Assembly (NCBI RefSeq): GCF_000003605.2
Contig: NW_003137828.1
Location: 1-46,598 of the forward strand
Reading direction: 5' to 3'
DNA: 46,598 nucleotides
From: Saccoglossus kowalevskii
Lineage: Eukaryota > Hemichordata > Enteropneusta > Harrimaniidae
The translations under genes were made by a program, and so were the position numbers. The number at the start of each line of letters is the position of its first letter. Within the stretch, counting starts at the first letter, position 1. Below the pieces are notes generated by a model. That model ran no database searches, was not told the origin of the DNA, and was given only the letters and a program-made list of their open reading frames with translations. Shown piece by piece: positions 1 through 12,390 of the stretch.

Positions 1-214
1 TATTTAGGATATCCATTTACAACCCATTCGCTATGTCATGGCATGTAGTCCAGTATTTAGGTTCTCCACTTTACAAACTCATTCGCTATGGCATAGCATG
101 TAGTCCAGCATTTAGGTTATCCATTTACAAACCCATTCGCTATGGCATAGCATGTAGTCCAGCATTTAGGTTATCCATATAGAACCCAATTGGTTTTGTT
201 ATGAGATGTAGTCC
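1..214. repeat. 54-bp tandem repeat, about four copies, cut by the window edge
   Basis: Four consecutive units of 53-55 bp share the core cattcgctatggcatagcat followed by gtagtccag. Units begin at 1, 54, 109 and 163. The first three are close to identical, while the fourth (163-214) is degraded in its middle. The array probably continues to the left of the window. It shows no coding signal and looks like an ordinary minisatellite. Confidence 0.9.
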
Positions 215-1763
215 GCACTGAGGCATCGTATGGCGCTTCGCGTAGTATGAAACAAATATCGAACGGACGCTACGATTGTCTTTAATCGCACAGTTAATTC
301 AAACTCCTTAGAATAAGACTAATGACGTGTTAACTACACTAACATTTGAACACCTTGCAACATTACAATGACTTCATTGATAGGAACATACCTGTGCGTC
401 TCAACAAGAAAAATAATCCTTTTTTTCGAATAATAACGTTTATTCAATTTGTTTAACCCACTCAAAGGTTAAAAATAAGTATATTATGCATAATTGTAAT
501 GTATTTACGACGTAAATACAGTTTTTAACCCGTGAGTCAGTTTGTTTTAAGGATTAGGACAATGAAAGATACGCCAAAGAATAATTTTATTATTTAACAA
601 CAAAATCATCAATAGTAGTACCTCTATGAGTTTGCAACATTGTTTGCCTATAACTATCTAATCATTGGCTCACTCTACTGGCTAAATAATAAATTAATCT
701 TGTCATATACACATCGTTTAATGAAATAGTAAATTATGGTATATTGTTAATATTGTGTGATATTGTATGTATGCTGTTCATTGCTTTGTCCATCACACAA
801 TAGTATTTATTTGAATTGTTGGTACGTATCATATATTCAGATTACACACGCAACTTAGTAGCCTATTTGTACTGTGTTCGCCAGTATAGCGCAGATGTTA
901 ACGGTATTTGTTAACACCAAAATAGGTAGTATATGGTTTCCAGTCATATTGACAGTGCTATAAATACTTTACATTGAGTTTCATTCTTTCCGAATTACTA
1001 GCGTGTATATAAATTCATTAAAACGTCACACTGTGATGGAAGTGGCATATAGTATATACAATTGGATTTGTGGTCTTGTAATTTAATTTAGTGTTTTCAA
1101 TAATTTTACAATGTCGACACAATTATAGACTTATGTGACCGCCTAACATGCCAGTTTGCGAGACCGAACATATTTTGTAAATTGTACATTTATTTTTCCG
1201 TCTCTAGGTGTATAGTAGACTAGTTAACAACCAAATCAAGGCAGCCGACGAATTTATCAGAATGTTGAAATTATCGATTAAATACGTAGTCTTTTTATAG
1301 TTGTGTTTTAAGATTCTCAATACTTTATGCATATCGACATTTTCAATTTCACACTTATGAATATGCAGATAAGATGAGAATTCTATCTATAAAAAAAATA
1401 CAATTTGGATTTTTGAATCAATTTCGCAAATTATATTCAGACCTTCTGGCTAAATGTGATAAACAAAATACCGCCTATTAACTTTACCATAGATGTTATA
1501 AGACAACCACATACCAGGACATAGAACGTTTACCTTTCAATTTCACACATATACAATCAGAATCCAATCGATACAATTTGTAGTTTTTGAATCAATTTTG
1601 AAAACTATTTTTAACACTTGTGATTCAAGGTCAAATACATGCTTTCACGCTAGAGATATTTTCGACAAAATAAAATTCGCTCTTAACTATTTATTTCCAC
1701 AAACATCTTAAGACTCCGTTCGCCCACACAGATTTTTTTCACAGTGTTTGAGATAATTTTCTG
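215..1763. other. AT-rich stretch without a gene
   Basis: I see no coding signal here. A small stem-loop at about 453-473 pairs TTTAACC with GGTTAAA across an 8-nt loop. Positions 1338-1440 and 1536-1615 share a degenerate similarity: both start with tttcaatttcacac and later carry tacaatttg and tttttgaatcaattt. This may be an old duplication. Nothing else stands out. Confidence 0.5.
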
Positions 1764-1795
1764 TATTTTATCTGGTATTTTATCTGGTATTATCT

Positions 1796-1840
<45 letters not shown>
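1764..1840. repeat. 12-bp short tandem repeat running into a (TA)21 microsatellite
   Basis: Nearly three copies of tattttatctgg (1764-1775, 1776-1787 and a shortened copy at 1788-1797) run directly into an uninterrupted TA dinucleotide tract at 1799-1840. Pure TA tracts of this length are typically length-polymorphic and can extrude cruciforms. There is no other function to assign. Confidence 0.95.
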
Positions 1841-1841
<1 letters not shown>

Positions 1842-3117
1842 TGTTATGGAAGCCTAACCATATATATATCAATATATATGCACTCACCAGCAAGAGTTAA
1901 AAAGCATCACTCGAACGCACATTTAGACGCTCTATTACGCTGACGAGAAAGCTTTAAGTTATTTAAAGTTACGCATCCCCATTAATTTATTTCGAATATT
2001 GTTGGTGCATGTTTTGGTTGTTGCATTTTGCATCGCAAATGTTCGAAGCAAATCATTCTGTCGTCTGATAAAAACCACGATGTCACCGTACGACAATGAC
2101 TTATTATAACCATGGGTAAAGTGAAGGAATTGTGATTATGAATAGTATTATCATGGTATTACTCAGTCTAGAAAATAAAATACATTGTTGAACGGATTTA
2201 TCAAGAGAATTATTGATTGAACATTGTATACATCGGACATAACAAATCCTTGAACCTTTTATGTGAGGGTTAAGAGCACCAACCAATGAGAATCGCTCTC
2301 ATATATATGATTAGGTCGGTCTTCGTGTTCAGGGAATAAACATGGTTGTAATTATTGTCTTAACGAAAGTGTAATTTTTAGAAATTCCACTTGCATTCTA
2401 GGTTGCAGACATTTAAATTCAAGAATAACACGTAAAATATTTTAGGATTTTCTTAAAAATACGCATGACCTCTTGGCCCCAATGAGATATTACTGGCATC
2501 GTAGCTAGGCACTATTCGAGAGGTATGTAGGAGATGTGCATGTTATTTATACACTGTTTTAACACACCAAGATTTCGCTCACTGATTTTACTGATTTTAA
2601 TATAAAAAGGGTTTTAATGGCTGTTGTTGGAAAGCAGGAATTTACCATTTTCATTTCCGTATATAAACCTTTGTAGATTTAATAATACATGAAATCGAAA
2701 TTTAAATGAGGATTTTTCTTTTTGTAAATTTAAGTGGTTTAAAATGAAAATAACGTTGGGTTTATCAACTTGATCAGTTAGAAACAGTGAATTAAATATC
2801 ATGTAGCATTTCTACATGGTGGACAATTCCAGATTAATAAAGCCACTACTGAAATGTACAACGAAATGCACAATACAATTGAAATACCGTACTATACCAT
2901 GCATATTACTTACGTATTATCAGTATACACCCATGGGGCACCTTGACAGTAATCTGTAAGTTATTGCACCATATATCATTCGTTAACTTTGGCACACTAA
3001 TTACTGAATTGCAAAACCAATTTATGTGCCTGTATCCGTACACCAAATGTGTCAAATAAAAAACATTCCTTTAATTATTAATTTTATCATTTAAAAAAAC
3101 TCTTTCCACAGAAAGAC
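1841..3117. other. AT-rich stretch without a gene
   Basis: There are only short open frames, around 60 codons, on the minus strand. They have no recognisable domain and are the length expected by chance. The tail at 2820-3060 is unremarkable AT-rich sequence. Confidence 0.5.
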
Positions 3118-3151
3118 GATAATAATTTCTAAGATAAACAATATTATTTGA

Positions 3152-3305
3152 GGGATAATAATTAATATAATTATCCCACAAGTAGTATTGTAATAATTAT
3201 TATTATTATTAGTAGTATTTTATATTTAATTATTAATAATAATTATTATAAATACTATTATTATCATAATCATTATAATAATAATAATAATTATTATTAT
3301 TATTC
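3152..3305. repeat. AT-rich palindromic ATT/AAT tract
   Basis: A stem-loop at 3152-3177 pairs GGGATAAT with ATTATCCC across a 10-nt loop. Beyond it, 3190-3305 is made almost wholly of ATT and AAT trinucleotides. These are arranged as a large imperfect palindrome centred near 3230-3240, with arms such as agtagtatttta and taaatactatta. It is a low-complexity sequence able to form a long hairpin. It could mark the remnant of a microsatellite-associated element. Confidence 0.8.
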
Positions 3306-4305
3306 ATTTTTTGTATTCGTAAAATGGCCAAGAGTCGTAGGTGTTAAGTTTAATATTAGCTCATGTGCCTCCTTTGCCAACAAATTACAAAACATGGAAA
3401 TAGTCGACACTCAGTCCGTATGGCAAAACATAGATAGTCATTTATTTGTTTTCTTACAACAACTACTACTTCTCCAAGATTTTGCTCCATACAAATACGC
3501 AACTCTTGTTTTACTGAACAAAGTTGTCCGCTACAATGTAATGTGTGCAGGCATTATTGATTTGTGTTTCCTGGGTACTGAGCTATGAACGTGTCTATTT
3601 CACGGACAATTACTCTTAGAATCATTTTGTCTAAGCTTTGTTTAGTTGTACCATCATAGCCAGTCCTAAAATACCAAGACTTATGGGACGATATGGGACG
3701 AGACAAATTCATTCTCGAGATGTAATGTGGTCCAATATCGCAGTCGTGCATTAGGTACGTGAAAGCGTTATTGTAAATTTGCTGACCAGGTTTGTCAATT
3801 CGATAGATATACTTGCATTCTCTTATTTCTTCTCCGAACTAACTCCACGCTACAAAATGGCGGAGAGTCGACACACCAAACTCGCCGCTAACGTGGCCAT
3901 AAAATGACTTCTTTAATATCATTATATTTATTTAGAAAGAGAGATAATTCACAATTCATAAGTGACACATTTACGTGTTTTTAGTGTTGATTGCTATTCG
4001 ATTAGCGAGTCCCCATGTGTTCCATTATCATCTCCAGTGATGTAAAAACTCCATGAATTCCAAAATTCCCTATTAGAGTATCAATTTTCGCCTCAATTGA
4101 CGCTTAGTAAGCATTACTATAATAGATCCGCGCAATGTGAGATTATCGCTACGGAAAAGGAAGTATTTGGCGGCACCAAACAGTGTGCGGCAATTGTTCA
4201 CTTGAATCGCTAAGTGTAATATGGTTAGCATGCCAGGTTAATATGCCGTACTTACTGTTGAAGTTATACCGCTCTCTGTCATGTGACCATTCCTAAGACA
4301 TGTAA
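3306..4305. other. Stretch without a recognisable gene
   Basis: Open frames of 64-65 codons overlap on opposite strands near 3394-3751 and show no domain. The sequence looks unique. I see no RNA gene, mobile element or clear regulatory site. Confidence 0.45.
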
Positions 4306-4585
4306 TCACGTGTGTATGTTTCGTACGATGTTATACAAATTGTAAACGGACACTCTTGTATTCATATGCAGATTGTAACCGACCACACTTGTATTCAAAT
4401 ACAGTTCGTAACCGACCACTCTTGTATTCTTTTGCACATTGTAAGCGTCCATATACATAAATTCATATGCAGATTGTAAACAGGCCATACATTTGTATTT
4501 ATGTACAGGTTGTAAACTTGCTACTCACACCTGTTTGCGTATTGTAAGTGGACACACAAATTGTATTCATATGCAGATGTGAAAA
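4306..4585. repeat. Decayed 33-34-bp minisatellite, about eight units
   Basis: The pattern ttgtaa/ttcgtaa recurs at about 4340, 4373, 4405, 4439, 4473, 4510 and 4542, with spacings of 33, 32, 34, 34, 37 and 32 bp. A typical unit reads cagattgtaaccgaccac and then acttgtattcatatg. Units differ by many substitutions and small indels, so the array is old. The 60-codon minus-strand frame across it is a by-product of the repeat. Confidence 0.85.
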
Positions 4586-6270
4586 TCACCACACTTTTTA
4601 CATTAGAATCTTCTAAAATAACATTGTGTTTATGTATTATTATCACTACGCACTCCGACATTATTAGGAATGATTGCTACAATTGCCTACTACCACCTTA
4701 TACATACCCAAAGCTATTGGCCAAAGGAATAGGTGCTTGTAATATCTATCCTCTACTGGACTCCGATATCGGGCAGGCGGGTATTGCAAATACACAGTCG
4801 TTAGTGTGTGTTTACGGTTTTGTATGCTCTCTGTAAATTACTAACTCACTATATTTTCATGTGGTATGGCGGACATAAAAATCGAAAAAGATAACGCTGT
4901 GTGCATATAGCAACATTATCCATCATAAATTGTCGAGTGTGCTTGAATAGTAAGATGTTAGTAGATATAGAGAAGATAAAATAAAACAGAACATATTGAT
5001 AGACGTCCGGTCGGCTAACACGGAACAACACAAACCGTTATCACGTGAGCGTGGATAAATAAACCTCAGGACGCGCAACACAGACGTGACGTCAGTTGTC
5101 AAAAGGATAAACTAATTGTGTCTTTCATATTGCATCCGTCATACATTAATCTGAGTGGTACATAAGAAATTTCTGTCAGCAAGTCGTGGTGTCGACATCA
5201 CATTCAGACTTTCTTAATTCATTTGTGAACCAAAATAGCCATATTTTGACGAAGCTAGACGTCGTCTGAAAAAAAACTACAATAATCGGGAAATAATATT
5301 TGATCATTCGCTTGTCATCACCGGAAGATCACGGCACTCTTGGCTACGTACGCTACATGGTTACTAAGCATTGCGCATTGTACAGTTTTATTGTGAATGG
5401 GACGAGTACATTTATCGCAAACCACATTTAAACACATTTCACATCCCTCGTCAGTAACAAGGTTACTTTAAAAATACATGAAAGCCTCGGGTAACTCATG
5501 GGTCACAATGAACTGTCTGGTATATATAAATAAATTCTCGGAGATCTGTACACGTATGGTTATAAAATAAATTCAAGTTCAACCTATGCTCGGTCAGGCT
5601 CTAAGTCCCGGGATCTCGTGATACGTTGGCAATGCAAAGATTTTAGTAATTCATAAACGAATAGTTTAATTTCATCTCACATCTGGAGACATCATATCCT
5701 CGAATTGTGAAAGATTCACTTTTAATCAACTGAGAGGTTAAGAAGCCCCAATGTATTAAGCATTCATTCAGGAGCTATTTCTATTAGTTGAAATATAAAT
5801 CACCCATTAATCTTACGTTTTAACCAAACTGAAGCCATCTATGTGAAGCATGTTTTGTTCTGGTTGTAATACAGCGAAATGTACAGGTCATTGCTAAAAT
5901 TCAGTCAGTTTTAATTCTGCATTTTATTGTCTTCTACAAACAACTAAAACCACGCCTGATTACCTTTGAAGTGTTGTCGTGCTGCTCTGTTGTATAAACA
6001 GCGACCTGCCCATAACCCTCAGTCAACATCGGAGGTATAATTGTTTTCAAGTCAGATTTCGAATCACGCATGCGTATATCGCCTTACTTTGAACAGTAAT
6101 AACACAAATCATCTGTTGGCATTGTAATATAGTACGCTCACATGTGATGTAGCATAGACAAACCATCAATACACACGGAATTTTAGGTTGCGCTAAGTTG
6201 AGTTGAGCTGACTTGTGCTGACAACTGAATTAGGGCTATACTCGCCCACGAAGACACAGCTATACGCAGT
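4586..6270. other. Stretch without a gene, containing two palindromic transcription-factor motifs
   Basis: No convincing exon is seen. The 91-codon plus-strand frame at 4561-4836 begins inside the preceding minisatellite and has no domain. Two consensus-like palindromes lie 38 bp apart: TCACGTGA (bHLH E-box type) at 5041-5048 and TGACGTCA (CRE/bZIP type) at 5087-5094. Their proximity hints at a regulatory segment, but no transcript is visible nearby. Confidence 0.4.
5041..5094. promoter_or_regulatory. Candidate cluster of TCACGTGA E-box and TGACGTCA CRE
   Basis: Both 8-bp palindromes match well-known binding consensus sequences: bHLH-leucine-zipper factors for the first and CREB/ATF factors for the second. 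They lie in a CpG-bearing segment of otherwise AT-rich DNA. Function is inferred from the motifs alone, and chance occurrence is possible. Confidence 0.25.
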
Positions 6271-6460
6271 CGAAGATAGTGACCAACCAAATTCTGAATA
6301 TCAGTTTTTGTTGTGAGTATTTTACTTATTTTTGGTTTTGATGTATGCCGGTATAATTTCAATTTCGAAGATAGTGACCAACCAAATTCTGAATATCAGT
6401 TTTTGTTGTGAGTATTTTACTTATTTTTGGTTTTGATGTATGCCGGTATAATTTCAATTT
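6271..6460. repeat. Exact 95-bp tandem duplication
   Basis: Positions 6271-6365 and 6366-6460 are two identical 95-bp units, each starting cgaagatagtgaccaacc and ending gtataatttcaattt. Comparing them base by base I see no mismatch, so the duplication is recent or homogenised. It could also be an assembly artefact. The duplicated sequence has no recognisable coding or RNA content. Confidence 0.95.
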
Positions 6461-7264
6461 CATATTACAATAGTATTAACTGATCACGTATTTGACATAC
6501 ATCCAAATCAAACCAAATTGTGTTTTGTAAACGTACTCTGTGCAACACAATGTCGCTTGATAAAATAAAACGACATACAATATAACTGTATAATAGAGAT
6601 AATAATTGATTTATGTAGAGAAACAAAAATATCCTTTTTCATTCGAACTCATGTATATTTTAATGACCCCATCAACATTTTTTAGTCTCGATATGAAAAT
6701 CAAATATACTTGAGAACGGAGACGTTCTACATAGCAGCTTTCTAGAATTCCAATGAAACCGAACTGATTTGTGAATAATGAAGATTAGTGAGTATAATTT
6801 GACTAATTTCCAAATAAGTGTAGTGTAGGGTTTAACAAACATCGCCCCCTGTACAACTTTTCGTTCAGCAAAGTACCACATTCATTGAATTTAAATGATT
6901 GACAAACTGTATTATCAGTTCGTTCATAAACGAATAGAGGAAGCATCACTTCGCTGGTGGCGATGATCGTGGGTTCACAAATTGTCTGCTTATCGTCTAT
7001 GATATATATTCCTGGGTTAGATTTTAGGACATGGTCATTGATTGCTTTCAGTATTCTCGTCACCAATTTCCAATCATGTATAAACAATGTTCATTTATAT
7101 TTCCATTTGTATTTAGATCGATCTCTTTCACAAACACTACACCATTAGGAATTTTCATGTACATGTATGTGTAAACTATTAATTCCAACGGCAATAGGCG
7201 TATACAATGGTCTTTTTCACAATGTGCCATTGTATCTTACCATTTCCGTGTAAATGATGTGCAT
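6461..7264. other. Stretch without a gene
   Basis: Overlapping short open frames at 6672-7148 occur on both strands, the longest 94 codons on the minus strand. None shows a domain, and their mutual overlap suggests chance. No repeat or RNA gene is recognised. Confidence 0.4.
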
Positions 7265-7268
7265 TTAA

Positions 7269-7417
7269 AGCGGGGGAGTCGTCACCTACGCATGCGTCAG
7301 GTGGCCATAGCATGTCATTGTTTGCAAACAAGCGTCTACCCATGCGTTCTTAGCGTGTGTTGTTATCATCGACTGGGACTCAATTCTCGCGCGTGCGCAG
7401 GTGACGACTTTCCCGCT
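7269..7417 (+). mobile_element. TTAA-flanked miniature inverted-repeat element, family 1, copy 1
   Basis: This 149-bp non-autonomous element has terminal inverted repeats of about 28 bp. The left end reads agcgggggagtcgtcacct, and the right end, reverse-complemented, reads agcgggaaagtcgtcacct. TTAA lies directly outside both ends (7265-7268 and 7418-7421), the target-site duplication typical of the piggyBac superfamily. The CpG-rich ends contrast with the AT-rich surroundings. A second copy in opposite orientation lies at 22692-22841 and shares the interior, for example gcttgtttg-aaacaatgac. It encodes no transposase, so movement would need one supplied in trans. The superfamily assignment rests on TTAA only, because the ends do not begin with CCC as in classical piggyBac. 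Confidence 0.85.
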
Positions 7418-7421
7418 TTAA

Positions 7422-10400
7422 CATATCATGTGTGTGTCCGATTTTTTTCATTCATCACTTTAACACATGTGTACATTACTCATTGACACTTTCGTACATA
7501 TACCATTTACGTGGCCGTATGTGTACATACGAATTTCTTTACATGTTTACACATTGTCATTGTTGTTTATTCACATCGTCAAAACATCAGAAACCTCCAG
7601 TTACTGTCGTAATCCTTTTTGAATTAAATATTATTCGATCGGTATATAAACACACGAGTACTGAATTATGTTTCTACTTATATTTATTAAAACAACTCAA
7701 ACTAATCTAGCAACACTCGTACCGGGCGATTAAAGTAACATAAATTCAATAGCATCCGATGAATTCTGATTAATCTATTCAATACTCGTATACAGCGAAG
7801 ATGTTCATCCGGGACATTTCCGTGTTTCTGAACCATGCCAAAGTAATGTAGTAAAACAGTTCTTATAAATAAATGAATATCAGTGGTATTCTTCGACTTC
7901 TAAGCTAATATTATTAATTTACAATCATGAAGGTAGATTGTTTTTTTTATTCTTTGATCTTAATGACGGTGGATGGGAATGTATTGATACTGGGATAGGA
8001 CTGACGACTGTTCACATTCACATGGTTTGTTTGCGTAGATAGCGATGAATTATTCACTGGTATAATATTTAAATGTTGAATCCTCGGTAAGACATCATCT
8101 TGGCATTGATCTCTATGAAATATAATTACACGCCGTGTACAGTAAACATTCACAAACGAACAGATAAGTCGACTTAGGAGCAGCGGCATCCCCAAATCAT
8201 TGTGGGGTGAAGTGATAACGTCATGTTTTCAATTGTCAACACCATACGTGTTTTATTTATTTTAAACATTAGCTGACAGAAATATTTATTTTGATAAATA
8301 TAGTGTTTATATATATACAACTTGCAGGTATACACAATCTAGAACAAAGTCCCACCACTATGACAGCACGTTTATCTGTATCAGAGACTATTCCATCTGT
8401 TTACAGTATCAGAAAAAAGACCATACTTATCAATTTGTTTTCGATCACACGTCAAGTTAGCGTTACCACACTCAACAAGAACTAGCAGTTGAAGCCATGG
8501 GACGTGATATCATATTTTCAAAACTGAGATTGTTAAATTTTGGGGTCTATTTTATTACATGCGTCAGAAGACATACTTTTGTAATGGTGTTATATATCAC
8601 CTGATCACCCGCGTGTAGTGATATGTAAAAAGTAGTGCCGTTGGTAACTGAAAATGGCGGAATAAACAAGAAGTTAAACTTGAAAGCTCTCTGGTTTCTT
8701 AGACGTTTCGTGTGTTCCTAAGTCAACACATCACAAAGATGAAAAAGTAAAAAAAAAATATGCCAGTTTTTAAAACGGTGAAAATTATAAAGAACCAAGG
8801 CGACAACTCGGACAAAATAAGTGTCATTATTATAGTCTTATAATGCCTCTTCGACATTTGCAATTTGAGATTGCAGCCAGAACTCAAAAATTCAAATAAT
8901 TGACGCTTCAGAAGTAGTAATGGAGCTGTTCTTGGAACTTAAAAGGAAACGAAACAAGTGTGACGTATAGACACATCATTTAAATCTTCGTGCATTTTAG
9001 TTTATTCCCTCAATTAGAGTGTTCTACACAATTCAGACAAGAATATATATTAATTACATACTCAGCACAGTATTGCACCTAATACGACGAGCTCCTATTC
9101 ATATACCTATACGATGTATAAATGAAACCGTCACTTTTCCGGGCCTCTATACAGTCCCAAGTGACCAATAGTGGTAACAACCAATGCCGTTTATTATAAT
9201 CAACGTTCAGAAAATGCATACACTTATCAGACGCTATATTAATATTCAGGACAGGGAGAAATTAATTATTAAGTATTATTTATATAATTTCATAGAGCAA
9301 AGCGTGAAATGAGTAAAAAAAAACATGTGTAAATAGAGCCTTGTAGTATTCATACAACGCCACCAACATTGCATTGTATAATAAGTATCAATATAATCTG
9401 TCGTGTGAACAAAACATGTCAAGATATTGTTAGAATACATATTGCAGGGCCACGGATTTATAAATTGAAATATGTTTACGATTAGGAAGATTCAAACAAT
9501 ATTCAATGTAAACGGAAATGACGTAGAAAGAGAACAATGGCGTATTTTTACCAGAAAGAGTTTAAACACCATGTTCCCTTGATTAAAAATTCGATACAAT
9601 CAGAACGCCAACGCAACAAGAGTTTAATTCTAGCAATATGTCTTATTCCCTAAGCATGTTATGCTTACATTATCTAACCTTATTTATATGATATTATAAT
9701 AGTAAAATGTCTACACATAACTCACACTCTGGCACTGTGTTTAAAACATATCTTTTAGGGGAAGAGTGTGCATCAGCTATTTTACATGCTTTGAATATAG
9801 AATATATTAAACACACATTATTTCTAAATAAAATGATTTTACCGCTACCATGCATTAGCGAGAATGTCGTCTCATGTGTACGTGCGTTTGTTATTTGACA
9901 TAATGGCAATTCACCCAGGCAAAGAAACCAACCAAATAACTAAAATAAGTGAATTTGGTATTAGGCTATATCTTGATTGATTAGATAATTACGTAATGTT
10001 ATTCCGCCGTAATTATATTTCTTAATTGGCTGAAACCCAGTGAGATAGTATGTGATGCTTCAAAGACTACATGGGTCGTTAGCATTCCTGTTGATTGTAC
10101 CTTTGACAAGCAATTTATTTTTTATTAATGTTATAGTTTTATTTAATTCATATACCCGAATGGTAAAGACATTCCTATGCATATTACTGTGGATCGTAGT
10201 CATGTAAATGTGTGTGGCGTGACATGCCATTCTTAATAAAGTTATATTACCGAATTTCGCATTCAAGAATACATTTAGTTGTCGATGATCTGTTGTGTTT
10301 TTACGGGCGACCAAAAGGGCACTCTGATTGGGATTTAATCTTATTTCATATATAATCTATTCCCATTTATGTATTTTTATTTTACCTATATTTGCCACAA

Positions 10401-11367
10401 ATTAATTATAACTCCAAGCAGAACTTTCATATTTCCGACTATTGTAATAAAGTCGGATAATGAACCATACATTAAAAAGCATGGATTCACACTGAGTGAT
10501 CTATCTAAACTTATATCATGCTTTCGCTACAGATAATTACTTTGTATTATACTTCTAGCACCGAAAACAATAGACATTGCCTTTCCGTAAAAAGCCGTAT
10601 CAGCACTCTTTCTACTAAAACGTGTCAGCGTTTATTTGAACGTTCGAATTGTCCTTTATACGGGGTATAATAATAAGGTTATCGCGAGAATACCGCAAAA
10701 TTAACACTCGGGCAGTGCGCGTCGCATCGCATCGCTCAATAAATTCACCGTACATTCATGCATAATTTGATTATTCTTGGGATAACGTCATATTATTATA
10801 AGTATCCCGTTTAATTGACTACCTTCTTTGATCGTCTGTTAATAATTACGTATCGAGAATGATTTGAATGTCTACATTGCACAAAATTAAATAAAACATA
10901 AATTGAAATCAGGTTGCTACATTATCGAAGTATAAATATGAATCCAGAACATATTCTAAAAACGATTGTGACTTCTATGTATGTAACTTACATAATTGGG
11001 TAGCATGTGGTATATTAGTTAAATGTTATTTATCTGCTTAAATATAATTACATAATACTGCCTTAATATAACAATTTATCCTTCTTGGCATCAGAGACTG
11101 GCTATATATTACTTATTATTTTAAATTAATCCTACTTTGAAATAAAATGGTAGACATAATTCCATGATTGCATTCTTTTTCACTGTGATGATTGATTCCT
11201 GGCAACGCGACGTCAACTAACAGTGACTCTACGCTTGTGCTCATTTGTGGATTGTGAATTGCTAAAGAAACGTGTATTCCTATGGAGTTTGTAAAACGTG
11301 TACTTTTTTGTGCATTGTTTGTCAGTCACATGAGATGTGTGACTATATTTATAGAGCTGTACTCTAC
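7422..11367. other. Long AT-rich stretch without a recognisable gene
   Basis: Open frames are all under 95 codons, and several overlap each other on both strands (for example 9694-9909). A perfect mini-hairpin, TAAGCAT-GTT-ATGCTTA, lies at 9651-9667. A CpG-richer patch at 10680-10740 carries repeated gcatcgcatcgc. No RNA gene or mobile element was recognised. Confidence 0.4.
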
Positions 11368-11405
11368 TGTGGTGTGGTGTGGTGTTGTGTTGTGTGGTGT
11401 GGTGT
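11368..11405. repeat. Short GTGTG pentanucleotide repeat
   Basis: The tract consists of ggtgt/tgtgt units in tandem over about 38 bp, slightly interrupted. It is a strand-asymmetric G/T-rich simple repeat with no further features. Confidence 0.9.
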
Positions 11406-12249
11406 AGCGTGCGTATTAGTCAGTTTGTGATGAGTTTGACAGTTAAGAACATAGCTACAAATTCGAACATGATTTTGGGGGATGTATACGAATGGTTCCG
11501 TGATATTATGCAGTTATCAAAGATGTTACACGATTGGTTTCGCGATTTAATTTATTCACATAAATAAATAAAGACAGTGGTATGCAGAAATGTATTGATT
11601 CTCGGAATATAAGTATTAATGTCAGCACAGGTCATAGCCACATATTATGTGCCTGGGCACAAACAATGTGAGGTTACAATAAAATGACTTCTCATTTCTT
11701 TAATATTGGTATTTGATTGTTTGCCATAATATATTCAAATGAAATAAATGTATGAGAAAATTGACAAGTTGTGGGGTACCTACCCCTAATTTGCATATTT
11801 ATCTGAACGCATGACGTAATCTTATTAATTACTTGAGATTCTGGTGCACTGCTTCTCAAAAACCTTATGTGGCATAAAAATCATGCTATTATCATAGACT
11901 GATTTTTTGGACGATCCAAAATACCACTCAATGTGTGTTTTATAATACAACTTCAATTAATCACAATTTTCACACACTGAATATTCAACAGTTCAATTCA
12001 TAACACAAAATTAGTAGTTGTCCGTATTTGACAATGTTCTTAGTGAATCCTTGTCGTATACGAGGTCACTCAAAGGTAGAAAACATGGATTCTCTTTCGC
12101 TATGCGTATGCAAGAGTGGCATTGTGAGCACACGCATGCGCGGCGACATGTGGACTATTCCCAAAGTAATGTTACTTCCAAAAAGACGTTCATCATGTGC
12201 GGGTGTCACGAAGCGTCTGGATTGTATAATATAAGAAACCAATTGCGGA
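11406..12249. other. Stretch without a gene
   Basis: An inverted repeat GGGGTA-cc-TACCCC lies at 11773-11786. It is followed by an octamer-like ATTTGCAT (POU-factor motif) near 11790. Three mutually overlapping short open frames around 12018-12284 on both strands look like chance. Confidence 0.35.
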
Positions 12250-12390
12250 TCGTACACGAGAGATTCGTTTATACATTACTGTAACGAATTACGTGTTGTA
12301 CACAAGGGAGCTAATTATGTATTTATATTTATTATAACGAATTACGTGTTGTACACGAACAATTCATTTATGTACTTACTTATTATGACT
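12250..12390. repeat. Imperfect tandem repeat of about 50-53 bp, roughly 2.5 units
   Basis: The string taacgaattacgtgttgtac occurs at 12282 and again at 12335, 53 bp apart. Each is followed by cac and then a diverged attcattta-like segment. A partial unit precedes them (gtacacgagagattcgttta at 12252). This is a small decayed minisatellite without coding content. Confidence 0.8.
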
